A DNA stretch of 64,000 bases, taken from positions 1-64,000 of the forward strand of contig JBEBSD010000030.1 in the NCBI GenBank assembly GCA_040394475.1, in the 5' to 3' direction. The DNA is from JBEBSD01 sp040394475. Its GTDB lineage: Bacteria; Bacteroidota; Bacteroidia; Cytophagales; Spirosomataceae. The notes beneath the pieces were generated by a model. The model searched no databases, was not told the origin of the DNA, and was given only the letters and a program-made list of their open reading frames with translations. A program made the position numbers and the translations under genes. Below, one piece after another: positions 33,683 to 42,704 of the stretch. How positions within the stretch are numbered: position 1 is the first letter of the stretch; each line of letters starts with the position of its first letter.

Positions 33683-36600
33683 ATGTTAAAGTTATTCGCC
33701 AAATTATTTGGTACCAAAGCAGAAAGGGATTTAAAGGCATTAACCCCTTTTGTCGGATTGGTAAATGCTGAATACGCAAAATTAGACGGGATTTCGCACG
33801 ATGAATTGCGGGCTAAATCCGATGGATTAAAGGAATTGATCCGGCAGCACCTGCAGGAGATCGATGATAAGCTCGAGGAATTTCGTCAACAGGCGTCCGC
33901 TGAAGTGGATGTGGATGTAAAGGAAGGGATCTTCAAACAGATTGATGACCTGGAAGCTGAGCGGAATAAAAAACTGGAGGAAGTATTGCTGGAAATCCTG
34001 CCGGCAGCGTTTGCAGTAGTAAAGGAAACAGCCCGGCGCTTCAAGGAAAATGACTACCTGGAGGTAACCGCGAATTTCGATGACCGTGAGTTTGCAACCC
34101 GTAAAACGCATATTACGATTGAGGGCGACAAGGCGCGCTGGAGCGCTACCTGGAACGTGATGGGGCATCCGATCAAATGGGAAATGGTGCATTACGATGT
34201 CCAGCTGATAGGCGGGGTGGTATTGCACCAGGGGAAAATTGCGGAAATGGCGACAGGGGAAGGAAAAACACTGGTGGCAACTTTGCCGGCTTTTCTGAAT
34301 GCTCTCGCCGGAAGAGGCGTTCATATCGTAACAGTAAATGATTACCTGGCAAAACGGGACTCCGAATGGAATGCACCTTTATTTGAATTTCATGGACTGA
34401 AGGTCGATTGTATTGACCGCCACGAGCCCAATACCATTGCCCGCCGGAATGCGTACAAGGCAGCGATTATATACGGGACCAATAACGAATTCGGATTTGA
34501 CTACCTCCGGGACAACATGTCGCGAAGCGTGGAAGAACTCGTTCAGGGCAAACATCACTATGCGATGGTCGATGAGGTTGACTCCGTGCTGATCGATGAT
34601 GCCCGGACTCCTCTGATCATCAGCGGACCTATTCCCCGGGGAGACCAGCAGGAGTTTATGGAGCTGAAACCCCGGATCGGCCGGATTGTGGAGGCCCAGA
34701 AACGCCTTGCAATGGACCTGTTGAACGAAGCCAAGAAAAAGATTGCGGCAGGGGATAAAAAAGAAGGAGGGCTGGCGCTGTTCCGGGTTTTCAGGGGAGT
34801 GCCGAAATACAAGCCGCTTATCAAATTTCTGAGTGAGCCGGGTATTAAAGCGATTATGCAGGAAACGGAGGGCATTTACCTGGCGGAAAATCAAAAGCTG
34901 ATGCCGCAGGCCAATGCGCCGCTTTATTTTACCATCGACGAGCGGCACAACAGCATTGAGCTTACTGAAAAAGGAATTGACTTCCTCACCGGTGAATCAG
35001 AGGCTGCCGATTTCTTTATCCTCCCCGATATTGCTATTGACCTGGATGCGATTGAAACCGATACTTCGATCACCGATCAGGAGCGGGTCCTGCAAAAAGA
35101 ATCGCTGATCCGCGACTATTCAGTGAAAACACAGCGCATCCATACCGTCAACCAATTGCTGAAAGCCTATACCTTGTTCGAAAAGGATGTGGAATATGTC
35201 ATCATGGACGGAAAAGTGAAAATCGTCGACGAGCAAACGGGACGGATCATGGAGGGACGGCGTTATTCGGATGGGCTGCACCAGGCAATCGAGGCGAAGG
35301 AAAATGTGAAAGTGGAAGATGCTACCCAGACTTATGCGACCGTTACGTTGCAGAATTATTTCCGGATGTACCACAAACTTGCCGGGATGACCGGTACGGC
35401 GGAAACCGAAGCGGGCGAGTTCTGGCAGATCTATAAGCTGGATGTGGTTTCGATCCCAACGAATCTGATCATCGTACGGAAAGACCAGGAAGATAAAGTT
35501 TACCGGTCAGTCCGGGAGAAGTACAATGCCGTAACCGATGAGATTGTGGAACTGGTACAGGCCGGTCGGCCTGTGCTGGTGGGGACTACATCTGTAGAAA
35601 ATTCGGAGATTATCAGCCGGATGCTGACCATGCGTAAAATCCCCCACCAGGTACTGAATGCCAAGCAGCACCAGCGCGAAGCCGAGGTGGTGGCCGAGGC
35701 AGGAAAACCCGGTACCGTAACCATTGCTACCAACATGGCCGGACGGGGTACGGATATCAAATTGCTCCGGGAGGCAAAAGATGCCGGAGGACTGGCCATA
35801 ATTGGTACGGAACGCCACGAAAGCCGCCGGGTAGACCGGCAGCTGAGAGGACGGTCCGGCCGCCAGGGCGACCCGGGCTCTTCCCAGTTCTTTGTATCAC
35901 TGGAAGATAACCTGATGCGTTTGTTCGGATCTGACCGGATGGCCAAGGTGATGGACCGGATGGGACTGGAAGAAGGGGAGGTGATCCAGCACAGTATGAT
36001 TACTAAATCGATCGAACGGGCGCAGACCAAAGTGGAGGAAAACAATTTCGGCATTCGGAAACGGTTGCTGGAGTACGATGATGTGATGAACTATCAGCGG
36101 GATGCGATCTACCGCCGGCGTAGAAATGCGTTGTTCGGCGACCGGCTTGCAGTGGATATTGCCAATACGTTATTCGACGTCTGCGACGATATTGTGAATA
36201 ATACAGACGGCGGCAGCTTTGCTGAGTTTGAACTGGCGGTGCTGACCACCTTGGGCATGGAGGCTCCGTTTGACGCCGGTGAATATGCCGAATTGAAAGC
36301 GGTAGACCGGTGCCGGAAGTTGTACGCCGCTGCCGAAGCGACTTACCAGTCGAAGAATGCGGGCATTGCACAGAAGGCATTGCCGGTTTTGAAGAATATT
36401 TTTGCAGAAAGGGGAGCACAGATCACGGAAATTATGATTCCGTTTTCCGACGGACGGCGGCAAACAGGGGTGGTGGTCAATCTCCAAAAATCCATTGAAG
36501 GGGAAGGAAAGCTGATTGTCAGTGAAATGGAAAAGGCCATCGTGCTGGCGCTGATTGATCAGGAGTGGAAAGAACATCTCCGGGAAATGGACGATTTGAA

Positions 36601-37051
36601 GCAATCCGTTCAGAATGCCGTATTTGAGCAGAAAGACCCGCTGCTGATTTATAAGTTTGAATCCGTGGAATTATTCAAGCGGTTTCTGAGCAAGGTTAAC
36701 TTTGATATTGTTTCCTTCCTGATGAAGGCGGATATTCCGCAGGAAGAAGCTGTACCCCAGCAGATCCGGCAACCACCGGTTAACCGGCGGGAACCGGCCC
36801 CTAAATTGCAAACCAATAAGGACGAGGAAGAAAGGGAGCCGGTGGGAGCAGGCAGCAATGCCGACGGTCCGAACGAATACGCCCGTCAGATGCAGAATAC
36901 CACCCGCCAGGAACCGGCTCGGAGCATTAAGATTGCCGATCGTAACCAGCGGGTAAACGTGCAGTACCGTGACGGCAGGGTCCTGAAAGATGTTAAGTAT
37001 AAAAAAGTAGAGCAGGATGTAGAGAGCGGAGCCTGTGTTGTGATCGAATAA
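33683..37051 (+). CDS. secA: Protein translocase ATPase SecA
   Basis: The 1122-residue protein has the motor features of SecA: KIAEMATGEGKTLVATLPAFL (Walker A, near 190), DYLAKRDSEWNAP, DEVDSVLIDDARTPLIISGP, YSDGLHQAIEAKE, GMTGTAETE and RGRSGRQGDPGSSQFFVSLEDNLMR. It powers export of unfolded proteins through SecYEG. The length is that of Bacteroidota SecA, with an extended region around residues 340-410. The C-terminus ends ESGACVVIE and lacks the Cys-rich zinc motif of the E. coli protein. Confidence 0.97.
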   Translation: MLKLFAKLFGTKAERDLKALTPFVGLVNAEYAKLDGISHDELRAKSDGLKELIRQHLQEIDDKLEEFRQQASAEVDVDVKEGIFKQIDDLEAERNKKLEEVLLEILPAAFAVVKETARRFKENDYLEVTANFDDREFATRKTHITIEGDKARWSATWNVMGHPIKWEMVHYDVQLIGGVVLHQGKIAEMATGEGKTLVATLPAFLNALAGRGVHIVTVNDYLAKRDSEWNAPLFEFHGLKVDCIDRHEPNTIARRNAYKAAIIYGTNNEFGFDYLRDNMSRSVEELVQGKHHYAMVDEVDSVLIDDARTPLIISGPIPRGDQQEFMELKPRIGRIVEAQKRLAMDLLNEAKKKIAAGDKKEGGLALFRVFRGVPKYKPLIKFLSEPGIKAIMQETEGIYLAENQKLMPQANAPLYFTIDERHNSIELTEKGIDFLTGESEAADFFILPDIAIDLDAIETDTSITDQERVLQKESLIRDYSVKTQRIHTVNQLLKAYTLFEKDVEYVIMDGKVKIVDEQTGRIMEGRRYSDGLHQAIEAKENVKVEDATQTYATVTLQNYFRMYHKLAGMTGTAETEAGEFWQIYKLDVVSIPTNLIIVRKDQEDKVYRSVREKYNAVTDEIVELVQAGRPVLVGTTSVENSEIISRMLTMRKIPHQVLNAKQHQREAEVVAEAGKPGTVTIATNMAGRGTDIKLLREAKDAGGLAIIGTERHESRRVDRQLRGRSGRQGDPGSSQFFVSLEDNLMRLFGSDRMAKVMDRMGLEEGEVIQHSMITKSIERAQTKVEENNFGIRKRLLEYDDVMNYQRDAIYRRRRNALFGDRLAVDIANTLFDVCDDIVNNTDGGSFAEFELAVLTTLGMEAPFDAGEYAELKAVDRCRKLYAAAEATYQSKNAGIAQKALPVLKNIFAERGAQITEIMIPFSDGRRQTGVVVNLQKSIEGEGKLIVSEMEKAIVLALIDQEWKEHLREMDDLKQSVQNAVFEQKDPLLIYKFESVELFKRFLSKVNFDIVSFLMKADIPQEEAVPQQIRQPPVNRREPAPKLQTNKDEEEREPVGAGSNADGPNEYARQMQNTTRQEPARSIKIADRNQRVNVQYRDGRVLKDVKYKKVEQDVESGACVVIE

Positions 37052-37154
37052 CAGCCTGCAACGTGAAAAGAACCTGTAAGGAGCGGGTGGGATATGGCAC
37101 ATATCGTACTCGCTCTTTTGGTTGAAATGATCGATAAATAACTAACTTATTGCA

Positions 37155-37814
37155 ATGACGTTACACAGAGAAGGATATGTTACCATCGGGCTTACGATTG
37201 CGGGCCTGTTGCTGCTGAACCTGGGGGTCGGATACCTGGCACCCCATCTGGGAGTACTGCATAATGTGCTGCTGGCCCTCAGCGCCGTTTTCCTGTTTAT
37301 TATTGTTCAGTTCTTCCGCCACCCCAAACGCATACCGGCAACCGGGGAAAACCAGGTAATCGCACCATGCGACGGAAAGGTAGTGGTGATCGAGGAAGTG
37401 GTCGAAGGTGAGTATTTCGAAGGCCCCCGGCGCCAGATCAGTATTTTTATGTCGCCTTTGAACGTTCATGTCAATTGGAACCCTGTCGGAGGAATCGTAC
37501 GGTATTTCCGGTATCATCCGGGAAAATACCTGGTGGCCTGGCACCCCAAGTCCAGCACCGAAAACGAACGGACTACCACGGTTATCAGGACTGCGAGCGG
37601 AACGGATGTCCTTTTCCGGCAAATTGCAGGGGCGCTGGCCAGGCGCATCCGCTGGTATGTACGCGAAGGGCAGGAAGTCACGCAGGCTTCCGAAATGGGC
37701 TTTATCAAGTTCGGATCGCGTGTAGATGTCTTCGTGCCGCTGGATGCTGAAATTAAGGTAAAGCTGGGCGACGCAACGACGGGAAGCATTACCGTACTGG
37801 CCCGGTTGAAATAA
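37155..37814 (+). CDS. psd: Phosphatidylserine decarboxylase, short form
   Basis: The 219-residue membrane enzyme makes phosphatidylethanolamine from phosphatidylserine. The N-terminal helices (VTIGLTIAGLLLLNLGVGYL, VLLALSAVFLFIIVQF) precede the catalytic region. FGSRVDVF near residue 193 holds the Gly-Ser cleavage site at which the pyruvoyl cofactor forms, and earlier SIFMSPLNVHVNW carries an active-site His. The short form is usual in Bacteroidota. It is 103 bases after secA in the same direction. Confidence 0.9.
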   Translation: MTLHREGYVTIGLTIAGLLLLNLGVGYLAPHLGVLHNVLLALSAVFLFIIVQFFRHPKRIPATGENQVIAPCDGKVVVIEEVVEGEYFEGPRRQISIFMSPLNVHVNWNPVGGIVRYFRYHPGKYLVAWHPKSSTENERTTTVIRTASGTDVLFRQIAGALARRIRWYVREGQEVTQASEMGFIKFGSRVDVFVPLDAEIKVKLGDATTGSITVLARLK

Positions 37815-38452
37815 TAATCCGACGTCTTTATTTTCCTCCCGAGAGGTTTGTTTTTTTTGGGGGGGATGGTTCGATGGGCGATGCCCATCGCTGGTAGATG
37901 GCGCCCCTTCGGGGCTTAATGCCCTGAACATCCGCTCACTCCGATTTGCAATCGGAGTGCTCATGGCATTGCGCTTTTAACGCAAAAACTGCTCAACCCG
38001 TTACGCTCATGAAACTAATCCGTCAATGTAACCATCCTAAATCACACTTATATGGCTTCCCAACAGTAGTATATTCGAAGCCAAAATGACGTGCATTTCA
38101 TGACCATGACGGTTGTGGTCCGAGCTCGCCCCGAATTTGCAATCGGGTTTTCTAATGTCAAATCATTTTACTGGCTTCTGGGCCATTCTTGTTGAAGAAG
38201 CTGAACATTATTTATTCATTTCTGTATGAAACGATTGTGGGCTGACGGGTTTTGTGGAGAGTTGAATTTATATGAGTGTATTAAATCGCGTTGAAAACGC
38301 TAAGCCGGAAACACCCCGATTGCAAATCGGGGTGAGCGGGCACGATTCCGGGCTGACGGGTTTTGTGGGGAGTTGAATTTATATGAGTGTATTAAATCGC
38401 GTTGAAAACGCTAACCGGAAACACCCCGATTGCAAATCGGGGTGAGCGGGTT
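37815..38452. repeat. Repeat-rich intergenic region with 110-bp direct repeats
   Basis: No gene was found. A REP-like hairpin is at 37898-37920 (GGCGCCCC-TTC-GGGGC). A hairpin built on GATTTGCAATC lies near 37948-37966, with a related one at 38128-38150. Two 110-bp direct repeats are at 38231-38340 and 38342-38450, each ending in CCCCGATTGCAAATCGGGG. The second copy ends two bases before the stop codon of the convergent nuoJ. Confidence 0.85.
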
Positions 38453-38986
38453 TCAAAAATGACGTTCCCCTATTTCGCGCTTGCCAATCATTACAGCTCC
38501 GACCATAGCGACCAGCAGGAGAATGGAGGCCAGTTCAAAGGGCAGCAGGTAATCCCGGAACAATACATGCCCGAGGCTTTCTACCATACCCGTCTGTGAG
38601 TTAAACTGACTGGTATCCACCGGAAGTTTTGATTTGACGAACGCCCCGGTCAGGATCACAAACAAGGTGCCGGCAACAATGGTTGCAGCCAGCTTGGTGA
38701 GCAAGGTATTTCGGGCTTCATGCGCTGCTTTCATGTTCAGGAACATGATCACAAACAGGAAGAGCACCATGATGGCGCCGGCATAGACAATGATATTCAC
38801 CGCGGCCAGAAACTGTGCATTCAACAATATATAATGGCCGGACAGTGTGAAGAAAGTGAGAATCAGGTACAATACACTGTGCACAGGATTCCTGGCAAGG
38901 ACGACCATCAGCGCACTCAGAACGGTCAGAAAGGCCATGAAGAAAAAGGCAGCAATAGTGGAATTACCTAACAGGGTACTACTCAT
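38453..38986 (-). CDS. nuoJ: NADH-quinone oxidoreductase subunit J
   Basis: The 177-residue membrane protein has five hydrophobic helices and the NuoJ pattern (LTVLSALMVVLARNPVHSVLYLILTFFTLSGHYILLNAQFLAAVNIIVYAGAIMVLFLFVIMFLN). It is a proton-path subunit in the membrane arm of complex I. It is isolated: no other nuo gene is within this window, although nuoJ normally lies between nuoI and nuoK. The start is ATG 38986, and the length is typical. Confidence 0.9.
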   Translation of the reverse strand: MSSTLLGNSTIAAFFFMAFLTVLSALMVVLARNPVHSVLYLILTFFTLSGHYILLNAQFLAAVNIIVYAGAIMVLFLFVIMFLNMKAAHEARNTLLTKLAATIVAGTLFVILTGAFVKSKLPVDTSQFNSQTGMVESLGHVLFRDYLLPFELASILLLVAMVGAVMIGKREIGERHF

Positions 38987-39118
38987 TTTACGTATATTAT
39001 AAAGCTATCAGTTCTGGAATCTGGAAAACAAAGATACTCCGAATTCAATTAATTAATCAAGCGTTTGTATCCGGAGGCTTCCCGGCGACGGATTAATTAT
39101 ATTCATTATGAATTATGC

Positions 39119-40708
39119 TCACAAGGCACTATCGGACCATTCGTTGTTGACCAGCCGGAGGATCCGCAGCGGGTTGCTATTTTGCAAGGCTTCCGGTAAG
39201 AGGGCATCCGGCCAGTCCTGATACGACTGCGGGCGTACAAACCGGTAAATGGCGTCCCTGCCGACCGACGTGAACCGGGCATCGGTAGTGGCCGGGAACG
39301 GGCCTCCATGATGCATGGAAGCACATACTTCCACGCCCGTAGGAACACCATTCATAATAAACCGGCCCGCTTTTTGGGCCAGCAGCGTGAGCAATTCGGG
39401 ATAGCCGGCGGCTTCCGCCTGATCGGCAAACAAGGAAACCGTAAGCTGTCCGCCCAGCTGCGAAAGCGCTGTGATGAGCGCTTCCCGGGATTCGCACACC
39501 ACCAGGATGGAAAACGGCCCGAATACTTCCTCCCGGAGTTGCGGATGGCTGATAAAAGCCGCTCCGGTGGTTGTTAAAATGGTAGCCTGTGATTGATTTT
39601 CAGCCGTTGCCCGGAGGGTGGAAGTGGCCAGCAGCCCGGCGCCTTCCTGTGAAAGGCTTTCTTCCCGCAACCGGTAGAAGTTTTTGCAAATGCCTTCGGT
39701 GAGCATGGTCGCTGAACCGATGGCCTCAATTTCGGAGGCATACGCCTGGCTGAAAGCGGTTACTTCCGGACTATCGATGACAAAAACGAGCCCGGGATTC
39801 GTACAAAACTGTCCCGCGCCAAGGGTTACCGAACCGGCAAGCGTTTGCGCGAGCTCCTGAGAGCGTTGTGCGAGGGTTTCCGGAAGGATCACCACCGGGT
39901 TGACGCTGCCCATTTCGGCAAACACCGGGATAGGCTCTTCGCGTTCCTGTCCGAGACGGTAGAGCGCCATGCCTCCTTTCAGTGAGCCGGTAAAACCAAC
40001 GGCTTTGGTAGCCGGATGCTTTACCAAAGCGCTTCCGACTTCATAACCTGAGTCGAACAACATTGAGAAGGTGCCTTCGGGCATGTGCGTGCGCTGAGCG
40101 GCCTTCACAATAGCCCGGGCTGTCAGATCACTTACCCCCGGATGGGCGGGATGGGCCTTGACGACTACGGGATTACCGGCAGCCAGGGCGGGGCCGGTAT
40201 CGACCCCTGCAACCGAATAGGCAAATGGGAAGTTACTGGAGCCAAACACCACCACCGGTCCCAGCGGAACCTGTATTTTGCGGAGGTCGGGTTTGGGAGG
40301 CACACGGGTGGGCTGTGCAGTATCGATGCTGGCCTGCAGCCACGAGCCTTCCCGGATCAGGTTGGCAAATTGGGTCAGCTGGTTCAGGGTGCGGGCCCGC
40401 TCGCCCTGAAGGCGCGGCATAGGGAGCCCGGTTTCCAGATGGGCCCGCTCCAGGAGCTCATCTCCGAGCAAGGTGATTTCTTCGCAAATGGCTTCCAGAA
40501 AGGCAGCCCGTTCAGCGGGAGCAACCGCCGCATAGGCAGGGGCAGCGGCCTTGGCCAGTTCCATGGTGTGTGCTACTTCCTCCGGAGTGGCGCAGACGAA
40601 TGTTTCGGGCAGGAATTCACCCGTTGCCGGTACATACGACCGGAATGTGGCAGCGCCGGTTGCCGAAAGTTGGTGCCCTATATAATTCTTTCCTTGAATA
40701 GATGACAT
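39119..40708 (-). CDS. Aldehyde dehydrogenase, alpha-ketoglutarate semialdehyde type
   Basis: The 529-residue enzyme has the aldehyde dehydrogenase fold: GPVVVFGSSNFPFAYSVAGVDTGPALAAGNPVVVKAHPAHP, catalytic Glu in VFAEMGSVNPVVI, and catalytic Cys in GAGQFCTNPGL. The long, NADP-type sequence resembles 2,5-dioxopentanoate (alpha-ketoglutarate semialdehyde) dehydrogenases of hydroxyproline or sugar-acid breakdown. No other gene of such a pathway is adjacent, so substrate assignment is by resemblance only. It follows the second moxR gene with an 11-base gap. Confidence 0.85.
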   Translation of the reverse strand: MSSIQGKNYIGHQLSATGAATFRSYVPATGEFLPETFVCATPEEVAHTMELAKAAAPAYAAVAPAERAAFLEAICEEITLLGDELLERAHLETGLPMPRLQGERARTLNQLTQFANLIREGSWLQASIDTAQPTRVPPKPDLRKIQVPLGPVVVFGSSNFPFAYSVAGVDTGPALAAGNPVVVKAHPAHPGVSDLTARAIVKAAQRTHMPEGTFSMLFDSGYEVGSALVKHPATKAVGFTGSLKGGMALYRLGQEREEPIPVFAEMGSVNPVVILPETLAQRSQELAQTLAGSVTLGAGQFCTNPGLVFVIDSPEVTAFSQAYASEIEAIGSATMLTEGICKNFYRLREESLSQEGAGLLATSTLRATAENQSQATILTTTGAAFISHPQLREEVFGPFSILVVCESREALITALSQLGGQLTVSLFADQAEAAGYPELLTLLAQKAGRFIMNGVPTGVEVCASMHHGGPFPATTDARFTSVGRDAIYRFVRPQSYQDWPDALLPEALQNSNPLRILRLVNNEWSDSAL

Positions 40709-40719
40709 TACTGATAGGT

Positions 40720-41682
40720 TTAAAGTAATTTACGGATGATCTGGTCCACCGAAACGCCTTCCGCTTCCGCCTTGAAATTGCGTACAATCCGATGCCGCAG
40801 CACCGGGATGGCCACTTCCCGAATATCTTCTATATCGGGGGAATATTTTCCGTTCAGCAATGCGTTGCATTTGGCTGTCAGCACCAGCGACTGGGATGCC
40901 CTGGGACCAGCGCCCCATTCCAGGTAATCGGTCGCAACGGAACTGGCCTGAGCCGTCCCCGGACGTGTTTGCTGGACCAGGTTTACAGCATATTCCACCA
41001 CGTTTTCGGTGACCGGAACCCGGCGTGTCAGCTGCTGGAATTCCAGGATCTGCGCCCCGTTTAAGATATGCCGGATGGTATGTTGAGTGGCCGCCGTGGT
41101 ACGCTGAACAATTTCGATTTCTTCCCGGTAAGACGGGTAGTCGAGCTTGACCATAAACATAAAACGGTCGAGCTGCGCCTCCGGCAAGGGATAGGTGCCT
41201 TCCTGCTCGATCGGGTTTTGGGTCGCTAACACAAAAAACGGACGATCCAGCAGGTGTTTTTGTCCGCCGATGGTCACGGCATACTCCTGCATGGCTTCGA
41301 GTAAGGCCGATTGTGTTTTGGGAGGGGTCCGGTTGATTTCATCTGCCAGGATGATATTGGAGAAAACAGGTCCCTTTATAAATTTAAAATTCCGGTTCTG
41401 GTCCAGTGTCTCTGATCCCAGGATATCGGAGGGCATCAGGTCGGGGGTAAATTGGATCCGGTTAAAACTAAGGTCCAGCGAAGCCGCTATGGATTGAATC
41501 AGCAAGGTTTTGGCCAGTCCGGGAACCCCTACAAGCAGGCAGTGCCCCTGGCAAAAAATAGCAGTAAGCAATAATTTGACCACTTCATCCTGACCTACAA
41601 TTACCTGGCCTATTTCGGTTCTCAGCTTTTCATAGGCTTCTTTTAACGCCGCTGCGGCTTCAACATCTGACTGGTAGCTCAC
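40720..41682 (-). CDS. MoxR-family AAA+ ATPase (second copy)
   Basis: The start is placed at GTG 41682 (VSYQSDVEAAAALKEAYEKL); an ATG at 41760 adds 26 residues that do not look like MoxR. The protein has Walker A GVPGLAKT, Walker B IILADEINRTP, LATQNPIEQEGTYPLPEAQLDRFM, and the lid helix region. It is distantly related to the copy at 18610. The usual DUF58/VWA partners are not adjacent in this window. Confidence 0.9.
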   Translation of the reverse strand: MSYQSDVEAAAALKEAYEKLRTEIGQVIVGQDEVVKLLLTAIFCQGHCLLVGVPGLAKTLLIQSIAASLDLSFNRIQFTPDLMPSDILGSETLDQNRNFKFIKGPVFSNIILADEINRTPPKTQSALLEAMQEYAVTIGGQKHLLDRPFFVLATQNPIEQEGTYPLPEAQLDRFMFMVKLDYPSYREEIEIVQRTTAATQHTIRHILNGAQILEFQQLTRRVPVTENVVEYAVNLVQQTRPGTAQASSVATDYLEWGAGPRASQSLVLTAKCNALLNGKYSPDIEDIREVAIPVLRHRIVRNFKAEAEGVSVDQIIRKLL

Positions 41683-41815
41683 TCTTTGGGTAGGTTTAGC
41701 ACTATTGTATGAATAAGTAAAAATCAGGCCCGCCGGACACGGATGAGCCTGAAGTGACAAGGTACAAAAAAACGGAACTTATTCTATTTGTCCAAATGAA
41801 ATAGCCGGGAGCCAT

Positions 41816-41840
41816 CAGAAGTCAGCTATCGGAAATCGGA
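41816..41840. repeat. Single AGTCAGCTATCGG copy
   Basis: AGAAGTCAGCTATCGGAAATC lies between the moxR start and the cupin gene. It is the same short sequence repeated in tandem at 26546-26646. Confidence 0.6.
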
Positions 41841-41887
41841 TTGCTCGCAAGCCGACGTAGCCGGGCGGTACGCCGCCGCGGAGGCTT

Positions 41888-42445
41888 TTATTTTTCGATG
41901 TCGGAATAGCGCCTGTAAATGGCCCGGTAACCCAACAGCCGCCCGATCGGGGCCACAACGTTCATGAGGATTTGCTGAACACCGACCGGCAGGTCGGCAA
42001 GGTAGGTTTTCCCATCGAGGTATTTCAGGAACATGAGCTGCTGTACGAGGCCATACTTCCCGTCTTTACTTTTTCCGTCCGCAGCCAGTCCTGCCAGGTT
42101 TTCCAGTAAATAATCGAAATCGAGCGCCGGTGACACGGAATGTATATAAGTGACCGCCGAATCGCCGTCGTTGTAATGGTTGTGAGGCGTGTTTCTGGGC
42201 AATATGACTTTTTCGCCGGCTGAAAGTGTCCGGGTCCCTTCATCCAGTAAAATGGTTAATTGTCCTGAAATAACTTCAAACGATTCATCCTGCAATACGT
42301 GCAGGTGCCGGGGAACCAGCTGTCCTTTGGTGCGGATGGTCGATTTGACGGTTACCCGTTGTCCGTTTGTGTCTTTGGCTGTTTCCAGGTATTCGTGGGA
42401 GTCTCCCGTGACAGGGTTGTTCAGAATTTGTCCTTGGGTCGGCAT
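41888..42445 (-). CDS. Cupin-domain protein
   Basis: The 185-residue protein has a cupin core: RHLHVLQDESFEVISGQLTILLDEG (first motif with two His and Glu) and GEKVILPRNTPHNHYNDG (second motif). A C-terminal hydrophobic part follows (LPVGVQQILMNVVAPIGRLLGY). Cupins bind a metal and serve as small enzymes or sensors. No operon partner is visible and no substrate is suggested. Confidence 0.8.
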   Translation of the reverse strand: MPTQGQILNNPVTGDSHEYLETAKDTNGQRVTVKSTIRTKGQLVPRHLHVLQDESFEVISGQLTILLDEGTRTLSAGEKVILPRNTPHNHYNDGDSAVTYIHSVSPALDFDYLLENLAGLAADGKSKDGKYGLVQQLMFLKYLDGKTYLADLPVGVQQILMNVVAPIGRLLGYRAIYRRYSDIEK

Positions 42446-42648
42446 ATAGTAATGAGCAGGGGTATGGGATGCTTTCGGAATTAAAGGTAAGAAATTGAAT
42501 CAGCCTTTCAAAACAGGACATCCAGGTGATAAAATTTCACCGTTTCCGGATCCGGCGGAAGTATGACAAAAAACAGACGTGTACCTGCCGGGCGGTTACT
42601 GGCTGAACACCCGATTCAATTAATTTGGTAACCCGCAGTTAACCGGAT

Positions 42649-42684
42649 GGTAACAATGTGCAAATACATTTGTAAATTGTTACC
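42649..42684 (+). promoter_or_regulatory. 36-bp palindrome overlapping a -7 box
   Basis: GGTAACAAT at 42649-42657 is mirrored perfectly by ATTGTTACC at 42676-42684. Between them CAAAT/ATTTG extends the dyad, so about 15 of 18 positions pair about a centre at 42666.5. Inside it TACATTTG at 42665-42672 fits the TAnnTTTG -7 box. The element is 21 bases upstream of the phosphoesterase start, so it is a good candidate for a repressor operator or a hairpin. Confidence 0.6.
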
Positions 42685-42704
42685 TGAATGTATATTTATA
42701 GCCT

